From Chenopodium formosanum (taxonomy: Eukaryota; Streptophyta; Magnoliopsida; Caryophyllales; Amaranthaceae), in NCBI GenBank assembly GCA_024500155.1, contig CM044862.1:24636501-24700500 (forward strand): 64,000 nucleotides of DNA, written 5' to 3'. Of this stretch, positions 57,104 through 64,000 are shown piece after piece (position 1 is the first letter of the stretch; the number at the start of each line of letters is the position of its first letter). The notes beneath the pieces are model-generated. The model saw nothing but the letters and a program-made list of their open reading frames with translations. It was not told the origin of the DNA and searched no databases. The translations under genes were made by a program, and so were the position numbers.

Positions 57104-58774
57104 TAATAACTTGTTATTTGGTATGATTTTAGGGTACTTTTGAACCTTGTTTTCGTGATTATTCGACATCAAAGTTCATTATTTATCCTATTTTTATACA
57201 AATTTTGCACCATCCATGCTTCACGGGTTGTTTGTGTTTTTGATGTAATGTAGCTATTTTTAGCACTATATATGGACGTGATCAAGCATGAGTGAACAAG
57301 GAGAAGGGAAAGCTTGGTTAAAGAGCAATGGAGGAAGAATGATGAGTGTCTTAAAGAGAAATGAAAAGCTTTTGAAAAGTTTTGGAAGGATTTTTGCACT
57401 AAGGTCAACTTCAACTGACCATAAATTTTGTTCTACTCAACATTTTGAAGTGATTAAAATTGGAGATTCAAGTTCATCTTAATATCTTTCCAACGACTGG
57501 TCACATGTCTTATTCCGATGAGTAACGAAGAAGTTATGACCTTCCGAAAATAAGCTATTTTGCCAGAAAAGGGCTGCACGTCCGTGCCAATAAGTGGCAC
57601 GTCCGTGCAAGTCACTGCACGTCCGTGCCAAATGAAGCACGTCCGTGCAAGGTCAGGCAGTAGCTACTGTTTGTATTTTAATAGGTCTACATGTCCGTGC
57701 AACCTTTGGCACGTCCGTGCCGACCTGTAGACGAGCCCGACTCTTGTTTTCTCCGTCCTTTTTATTTGGGGGTCATATAAATACTCTTCTTAGCTCATTT
57801 TGTACGAGGAGGATCTTCTTAGTGTAGTTTTAGCTTAGGTTAGGTTTTTAGAAAGATAAACTCTCAATTTCTAGAGAGAGAAAGTGTGAAAAACTTGTTG
57901 AAAGCTTGGAATATGAAGAATTGAAGGAAGGAGACTTGAAGATTTGATTATTTCTTGCATTATCAATGAGAATTTCTTACTCTCTCTCTTATTTTATTGC
58001 TTTAATTACTTATTTTTGTATCTTTTCTAGTTTTATTACTTGTTTATGTTAAATTAGTGTTTGGATTCATGTTCTTAGTAGTTTACTACTTTAGTTTTGC
58101 AATTTAATATGATTTGTGAGTAGTTCTTTGACTTGGGATGGTTGAAACCATTGATGAATTCACAAATACTTGTTTGCATGTGTTGATTTAGTTAATGTGG
58201 GATGTTAATTAGTTGAGCTTAAGTGGTTTCATTGTTAGTTCTTGTAAGTGGCCATTGCAAGAACTATTTATCTAAGCTTTCTCAACGAAGGATCGAGAGA
58301 TGAACTTGAGTTAGCTTCCTTATGCTTAATTGACTTGAAATGCCATGAGAATAGGAATTTCCAGTCAAGGGAATGTTTATGTCATCGTGATTATGTTTTA
58401 ACACTTGTTTTATGCTTTGTAACCACGAGAGTAGGTTGTATTCATAACTCAAGTAATCCCTCTAGCTTGAGAGAGTAGTTGGGTGCCTTAGATGACTTCC
58501 CCTAATTTACCCCCAAATTGCTATGTTTTGTATGTTAAATTGTAGCTTGTGAATGACTTAATTGGTGGATACCTTCCCAAGATCCTTTTTTATTATTTTT
58601 TGTAGTTTTTCTTTATAACTCAAAACCCAAAAAGACTTGACTTAGCTTATCACAAATCGATACTTGTTAGTGCTCCCCTTAGTCCTTGTGGGATCGACCC
58701 TTACTTGCCCTTTCTACCCATTAGAGAGACCAAGTTAGGTTTTTATCTTTGGTAAACTCGATGATGGCCTATCA
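57104..58774 (+). repeat. 3' LTR of Ath-N
   Basis: Starts TAATAACTTG (first G of TGATAAC changed to A) and ends GGCCTATCA, followed by CATAA. Confidence 0.95.
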
Positions 58775-58779
58775 CATAA

Positions 58780-59880
58780 CATCAATAAAAACCATTAAAG
58801 TATTTACTTTGATGCCTCGTACCTCTTTCTAATAACAAAATACACGCGTTAGTAACTTCAAGGAAAATAATAAACAAAACAATTAAATTAAATAATTGAA
58901 AGAGAGATTTGGGACAAAACCCTCAGAAATTAAACCTTTCACGTCTAGGGCAAAGGCAACTTCAAATATGGCTAGGTGTATCTAGATCTAATGAATGAGG
59001 AATTTTTTATTTGAGAGAAGGCTAGTTTAGAAAAAAGCGAGAGAGAGAATAATCAAGAAAATATTGAATAGAGTTGGTGAGAATTAGAAAGAATAAGAAT
59101 TGATGAATGAAAACGGAGTTTTTACGACATTATTTATAAAGAAAATCAGACAAAAAGATAAAATATCAAAAACAAAGTTTTGACGCAAAAAACCGAGTTG
59201 GCGCCAGACGCTGACCTTAGCGCCAGACGCTAAGATTAACGTCAGGCGCCAAGTCTAGCGCCAGGCGCCAATCGTAGCGTCCGGCGCTACAGCTAGCGTT
59301 TGGCGCTGACTCAGAAATCCACGCGTTTTCTTAAAATCAAATAAAAATTGCCGTACAGGAGAATAAAATCGTATTTTCCTCAAAAAAAGTTCTTTGATTC
59401 TAATTAAAACTCTGAAAAGTCAAAAATTAATTTATCAATGCTAATTGAATTAGGAATGAAAAGAACCTTCTAGAAGAATCTAGGAGACTAAAACCATTTC
59501 TAATTGCATTAGGAATGATAAATCTATATTAGGCCCTCCTCTAGATCACTGGGCCGCATATGAGGCTCAAACCGGGCCCAGTTTAGTAATTTGGTCATAA
59601 CTTCCTCAATATTCATCGGAATTGGGCTTATAATATATCGTTGGAAAGCTCTTGTCAAGCCCCATCCAACTACACTACTATTGGACCCATATCATGGACC
59701 AACCAAACTGGATTGGCTTCTTTCTTAAAATAAGTTTTCAAAAACAGAGAGAAGAGAAAAGAAATTAAAACTATCCGCAACACTAGACTTTCCACACTTA
59801 CACTTCATTCGATTATGATTCGACGCGAAAGGTACTCATCACTGGGTTTGGTTTTGGGGAGACACAAATGGGTGTCTACC
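58780..59880 (-). repeat. 5' LTR of Ogre-M, U3-side part (1101 bp)
   Basis: Completes the 5' LTR (total 1929 bp against 1865 bp for the 3' LTR). Holds the GGCGCC array (59181-59310), longer than in the 3' LTR, and the minus-strand TATA box TTTATAAATA (about 59131-59140). The outer end is GTCTACC (59874-59880) instead of GTCTACA, followed by the target duplication GATTG. Confidence 0.9.
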
Positions 59881-60932
59881 GATTGTGAAGTCCAAAGATA
59901 AAATGGGACATATAAAAGCTTTATGCAAAATGTTCACTCGCATAAAAGAGTATAAAATGCGATTTAATCCACAAAAATGCGCCTTCGGAGTAACTTCTGG
60001 TAAGTTACTCGGATACGTAGTAAGCACACGTGGCATCGAGATCGATCCCTCTAAAATAAAGGCAATTGTTGAAATGTCTCCCCCTCAAACAGAAAAAGAA
60101 ATTGGGGGATTCCTTGGCAAATTACAATACATTAGTCGATTTATCAACAAATTGACTATGACTTGTGAGCCTATATTTAAAAAAATTGAAAAAAGAGGAG
60201 AAACATGAATGGGATGATCAATGCCAAAAGGCCGTTGAGAAAATCAAAGATTATCTCAAAAGTCCACTAATTTTAGCACCACCAGTACCCAAACTACCTC
60301 TTAGGCTATACACTATAGTTACAGACACAGCCACAAGGGCCATGTTAGCACAAGAGGTAGAAAAAGTCGAACGTGCAATATATAATATAAGTAAGAAATT
60401 CATCCAATACGAAACAAAATATAGCACCTTGAAAAATACAAGCCTAGCATTAGTGTGGGCAACCAAAAAGTTACGACATTATATGTTACCACACACTACT
60501 CATATGATTTCTCAACAAAATCCTATAAAGTATTTGTTTGAACAACCACCCATACAAGGAAGGATATCTAAGTGGTTGGTGATGTTGGCTGAATTTGAGC
60601 TAAAATATATGCCTGAAAAGCCAATGAAAGGAAAAGTAATTTCTGACTTTTTGGCACAACATCCAATTAAAACAAGTCGTGCAGAAACTACTCATCTTTC
60701 GGATGAAGAGATTCTCATGACACAAGATGACAAATGGGTAATGTACTTCGACGATGCGTCCTATTAAAAAAGGATGTGGCGTAGGAGTGTAACTCATAAG
60801 TCCAGAGGGAGGACATACTCCAATCTCTGTTAAATTAGACTTTGAGGTTACTAATAATGCCGCAGAATGTGAAGCGTGCATTATTGGATTAGAAGCAGCA
60901 GCTAGCATAGAGTAGAAAAATTGCTATTTGTA
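59881..60932 (+). pseudogene. Tat-H reverse transcriptase (C-terminal) and RNase H, N-terminal part
   Basis: Continues the frame cut at 34276. YKMRFNPQKCAFGVTSGKLLGY (about 59950), GGFLGKLQYISRFINKLT (about 60107), then after a frameshift near 60190 the connection/RNase H blocks LALVWATKKLRHYML (about 60438), GRISKWLVMLAEFELKYMPEK (about 60555) and VMYFDDASY (about 60740). After another frameshift CEACIIGLEAAAS follows (about 60871). Ends near 60932 where unrelated repeats begin; the rest of RNase H and the integrase are missing. Confidence 0.85.
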
Positions 60933-60940
60933 GCGCCCTA

Positions 60941-61106
60941 TTAGTAACTGGCGTTAAAAACGCTATTTACTAAAACACCACTAGTAACTGGCTAAAATAA
61001 TGTCAGTTACAAATAATATGACATTAGTAACTGGCGTTAAAAATGCTAGTTACTAAAACACCACTAGTAACTGGCTAAAATAATGTCAGTTACAAATAAT
61101 ATGACA
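60941..61106. repeat. Two tandem 83-bp units with internal palindromes
   Basis: Two near-identical 83-bp units (starting at 60941 and 61024). Each contains AGTAACTGGCGTT facing an inverted AACGCTAGTTACT, and GTAACTGGC facing an inverted GTCAGTTAC, so each unit can fold into two hairpins. Confidence 0.85.
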
Positions 61107-63735
61107 TTAATAACTGGTCTTGTAGACGAAGGTTACGAATTTGAAATTTGTCAAGGTTGGAAATTCTATTACTAACCGACCCTATAAATGTTAGTTACAA
61201 ATATTGAGTCAAATAAAATTTGACCAAATATTTAGAAACTGGCTTACAAACGCAAGTTAGTATTTTGTGTCAAAATAATTTTTATTTATTTAATTTTTAA
61301 AAACCCTAAGTACAGAGTAGTTTTTTTTCATCTTTCCACTTGTGTTTTCGAATTTATGAGTATTCCTTTCAAAAAAAAAAACGATTACAATAACTTGGAT
61401 CTCCTTTTTTATTTCAAAAAAAAAAAAAAAAAAAACGATTACATAAATTTTCAATTAAAAATTGCTTCTTGTTCGTCAAGAATGATCTGAAATTCAGGAA
61501 AAGAGGGCTCTATGGAGGTTAAAGAGAGGTATGTAAAATTTTGAATTCAAGAATTAGGGTTCATGTAATGAACTGATTTATCTCTTTCATTGAATAAAAA
61601 CCCCAATTAGTTGTGAATTACATCTCTTTTAATTTTTCGTTCTATTTACTCTATGATTTCGTCCTCGATCTCAAACGTTCTGTCTGCTCAAAGATGGAGG
61701 TACGCGCCGACACGCGCACTCCACTGCTGCAACCGCAACCACACTGTCGCAGCCGCAAGCACAACACTGCCGGCGACAAATTGTCCCACCCCTTTCCTTC
61801 TCTCTCTCCTCTAGCTTGGTAATCTAAGGTTTTTGCGAGCTTTTACTTCTATGCAATACAAGATTGGGGCTTTGTTGCTGTCTTGTGAATTATATCTTGT
61901 TTTGTTGTTCTTTTGGCTTATGTGGTCGCTAGTGTTGACAAAGTATGTTCATGATTTCATTTTCAGCATAATAGGGAACTTTTTGGTTGGTTTTGTGATT
62001 GATTGAGTGTACATATGGTGTTACTTTGGGCCTTCCTTAGTTGCCATATGCTCAATTATGTCTTGTTGATTTACCAACCATAGGTGATGGATTACAGCAG
62101 TTACGAATTTTGATTTGTTTAATCCAATTCCGTTTGCTCAAAGGATGTAAATTCGAAGAATTGTATGTCAATAGGAAGAAAGGAAGGGGTAGTTTTTCTC
62201 ATTGAGGTTGAGTTTTCATTGTCCATGTTTAATTCGGGCTGGCTTCATTCTACAAGTTTGATTGCCAATTGTGATTTATCATGCCTTAAAAACTTGGTTT
62301 GGTCCCTTCGTTACTCGTTAACAAATGCTCTCCTCACACCCTGTTAGTGCAGCAGTTTCTAAATCCTACGTACCCTGATTATTATGTGCCACCATGCACC
62401 CTGTTTATAGTTTCTGGATCAAATTCAGAACCCTTTATATCCTCTCTCTTGGCCCTGCATCTATTTTATGTCAGCCAGGAAAGTAGTACAATCAAGTGAT
62501 TTAGGAAAGATCAAAACTAATCTTGAATGTACATGGTATGAGAGTGAGGGTATGTCTTCAGATTAAGAAAAATACCTAAGAATTTTAGGCTTACGGATAG
62601 GGAATTGTTTTTTATTGTTTGATTTAAAGAATATGATTTATTCTTTTACTTTTAAATTGAATTTTGGTACTACTTTTGAAAGAGGTTTTCAGTGCATTAC
62701 TCACTAGGATTGCTAAAATATTATTAGAGTGATGTTCCAATGTGTCTAGAAGGTTTATGCTTCGTGTGAAGTGTGGTAGATAAGGATGTTAACTTAATAT
62801 GTTGTTTGTCTATCTAATCTCTTTTATGTAATGTTAAGCAAAATAATTTTATGATTTATTTGTGCAAAATGAATTTTAATACTTGTATGGTGTGGAATTT
62901 AATATTAAGCCATGGACTCTCCATATTGTTATTGTTTGTTTTAATGTATCCTTATAATTCTTGAAGAGTTTTTTCATGATAAAGCTAAATTTTGTTGGTT
63001 TATTCTTGCAACTTGGTGTAGTCTACAAATCATGTAGTGGTGAGATTAGAATTTTGATTTACTCTTTAAATAATAAGTTTGTAATTCAACTTAATTTTCA
63101 ACTTACTTTTTTGCAACTACTATTGGTTTGAAGCTGAAACTTCTATGTCCAACTATTGGTATGAGGGATGCTGTGGGGAGAAAAAGGATAACTAGTTTGT
63201 ATCTTATCTATTTATTTTATGGAATTGTTTGTCAGCTGCATTGTAATTTTGTTTGGACAATTGGTTTCAAACATGTTAACTCTTGTAAGCTAAAACCATT
63301 TTTTACTTCTAAGGCTATTTTCCTATTTAAGTAATTTCCTTTATTTTATGTGATGATTATAATTTTAAGCTAAAACCATGTTAACTCTTAATGATCACAT
63401 TGCCACAAGTAGTTGCAGTGATGCTATATTAGAAAGTTCTTGTCCCTGCACATGTTTTCTTATTGTTTATGCACTAATATTTTAAAGGATATGTTACTTC
63501 AAGAAGTAGAAATCATTTCCGGATGGTGGCAGATGATAATTGATGTCATTGACTTGCTTCAGGGACCCTAAGTATCTGTTAATCATGGTAGTGGAATTTG
63601 TAATCAAATTCTATCTTACCGTGAGTTTTCTTTGAACATGGGAATTACTTTCTTTCACCATGTGTATTGAAGACACTAATTTTTTGAATATGAATTTGCA
63701 TTTTTTTAGTAGTTATTTATTTTGTTACTTGGCAG

Positions 63736-63939
63736 GTTTTAGGTTAGGACAGGTAGATGTTGCTAGAAAACATCTGTTCTATGCATGACATCAGTCTGAG
63801 GCAACAAAACTCCACAAATTACAAGTAGTGGAGAAGCATTTAAATAGATGTTTTGATGCTCGGAAATTTGGAGACTAGAAAAGTGCATTTGCGGGAAGGA
63901 GATGCTGCGATTGCTGCTGGAGCTGACTATTCTCCTCAG
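63736..63939 (+). pseudogene. Exon fragment resembling TTL (tetratricopeptide thioredoxin-like) genes
   Basis: After a plausible acceptor (TTACTTGGCAG) the frame reads FRLGQVDVARKHLFYA, a TGA, then KLHKLQVVEKHLNRCFDARKFGD, a TAG where relatives have Trp, and after a one-base shift LREGDAAIAAGADYSPQ. It ends at CAG before a donor GTGAAC at 63940. This matches the RLGQVE-AR-HL / KLQ-VEKHL-RC-DARK-GDWKS-LRE-DAAIAAGADSSPQ segment of plant TTL proteins (TPR repeats with a C-terminal thioredoxin-like fold; Arabidopsis TTL1 acts in osmotic stress and brassinosteroid responses). Two stops and a frameshift make it non-functional. Intact splice borders indicate a genomic, not mRNA-derived, copy. The family assignment is from memory of the pattern. 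Confidence 0.6.
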
Positions 63940-64000
63940 GTGAACTTTTTTTTAAAAAAATTGTCAATAGGTTGCTGGAATATAGTATACTTTCTATTTT

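Larger units (their letters stand above)
52100..58774 (+). mobile_element. Ath-N: non-autonomous Athila-like LTR element (6675 bp)
   Basis: LTRs 52100-53769 (1670 bp) and 57104-58774 (1671 bp), perfect target duplication CATAA (52095-52099 and 58775-58779), tRNA-Asp type primer site, one gag-like frame, polypurine tract. By eye the two LTRs differ at roughly two dozen positions, so this is the youngest insertion recognised here. The internal 3.3 kb lacks protease, reverse transcriptase and integrase, so movement needed enzymes from a relative such as Ath-1. Confidence 0.93.
34277..59880 (-). mobile_element. Ogre-M: giant Tat/Ogre-type LTR retrotransposon (about 18.9 kb without nested Ath-N)
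   Basis: Minus-strand element. 5' LTR at 59880-51272 (split by Ath-N), primer site, 1.7-kb leader, gag-protease-RT-RNase H-integrase (49577-42831), two genes on the opposite strand (40858-42360 and 37825-40148), tandem repeats, polypurine tract, and 3' LTR at 36141-34277. Target duplication GATCG (34272-34276) and GATTG (59881-59885), one mismatch, inside the Tat-H reverse transcriptase. All pol domains are recognisable, but with a few nonsense codons and frameshifts, so it looks inactive though less decayed than copies A and B. Confidence 0.92.
16090..60932 (+). mobile_element. Tat-H: Tat-lineage LTR retrotransposon split by two nested elements
   Basis: 5' LTR (16090-17490), primer site, leader, gag (18526-18702 and 30446-31719), protease (about 32100-32574), linker, reverse transcriptase (33562-34276 and 59881-60200), and part of RNase H up to about 60932. 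Removing Ath-1 (target duplication AGAAG) and Ogre-M (GATCG/GATTG) brings the flanks together. The rest of RNase H, integrase and the 3' LTR are absent, because an unrelated repeat begins at about 60933. The coding part carries many stops and frameshifts. Confidence 0.85.
60933..64000. mobile_element. Start of an unclassified repeat, probably a DNA transposon
   Basis: The Tat-H RNase H is cut at about 60932. The sequence then consists of palindromic tandem repeats (60941-61106), AT-rich non-coding DNA, and a broken TTL-like exon (63736-63939). Subterminal palindromic repeats of the AGTAACTGG type suggest a TIR transposon end (CACTA-like is one option), but neither termini nor a target duplication can be seen, because the other end is outside the window. 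Region 61107-63735 shows no supported gene; 61694-61822 is locally GC-rich with a 69-codon frame I do not trust. Confidence 0.35.

Noticed and set aside
61694..61822. GC-rich 69-codon ORF as a host gene exon
   Set aside because: Low-complexity His/Arg/Pro/Gln composition, no recognisable domain, and no consistent splice context.

Overview
The window is nuclear DNA of a flowering plant (probably a eudicot) and consists almost entirely of nested transposable elements. The evidence is plant-type Ty3/gypsy lineages (Athila: MDDFSV reverse transcriptase and a tRNA-Asp type primer site; Tat/Ogre: very large elements with a primer site of the GACTCCACTGGGGA class), a plant mobile domain (PMD) gene, MULE and hAT elements, and TATAAATA promoters. 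I found no intact host gene, no rRNA or tRNA gene and no CRISPR. The species cannot be named from this sequence. Names used below: copy A, copy B, Tat-H, Ogre-M, Ath-1, Ath-N.

Layout. 1-9966: copy A, the 3' part of a plus-strand Tat/Ogre element. Its antisense PMD gene is split by a truncated Athila-like element (about 1428-4961), whose LTR holds a 580-bp hAT element. 9967-10640: fragment of a minus-strand Tat-type LTR. 10640-15625: copy B, leader plus decayed gag-protease of a second plus-strand element, split by a 1.1-kb MULE with a 9-bp target duplication. 15626-16089: end of a minus-strand Athila-type LTR. 16090-60932: Tat-H, a plus-strand Tat element whose gag is split by full-length Ath-1 (18703-30445, target duplication AGAAG) and whose reverse transcriptase is split by Ogre-M (34277-59880, minus strand, target duplication GATCG/GATTG). 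The 5' LTR of Ogre-M is itself split by non-autonomous Ath-N (52100-58774, target duplication CATAA). 60933-64000: start of another repeat with palindromic tandem repeats and a broken exon resembling plant TTL (tetratricopeptide thioredoxin-like) genes.

Ogre-M is the most informative element. Apart from gag-protease-RT-RNase H-integrase on the minus strand, it carries on the opposite strand two multi-exon genes: a PMD gene (37825-40148) and a gene of an unassigned retroelement-associated family (40858-42360). Each has its own TATA box. The PMD gene is also antisense in copy A, so it is a resident part of the family. Because these genes are antisense to the genomic RNA, their introns survive retrotransposition.

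Two regulatory-scale patterns are the best candidates for something undescribed. (1) Each element family has its own GC-rich, self-complementary word (GGCGCC, GCGCGCAAC, GCGGGCGCGC, GCACGTCCGTGC), arrayed shortly upstream of its LTR TATA box. The same word recurs in that element's internal regions, including directly upstream of the antisense genes of Ogre-M. (2) The Athila-type elements carry a stem-loop with variable, covarying stems and a near-invariant G-NGGA-C apex, 10-13 nt before the G-run of the polypurine tract. A second copy of this module lies 1.2-1.9 kb further inside Ath-1 and Ath-N.
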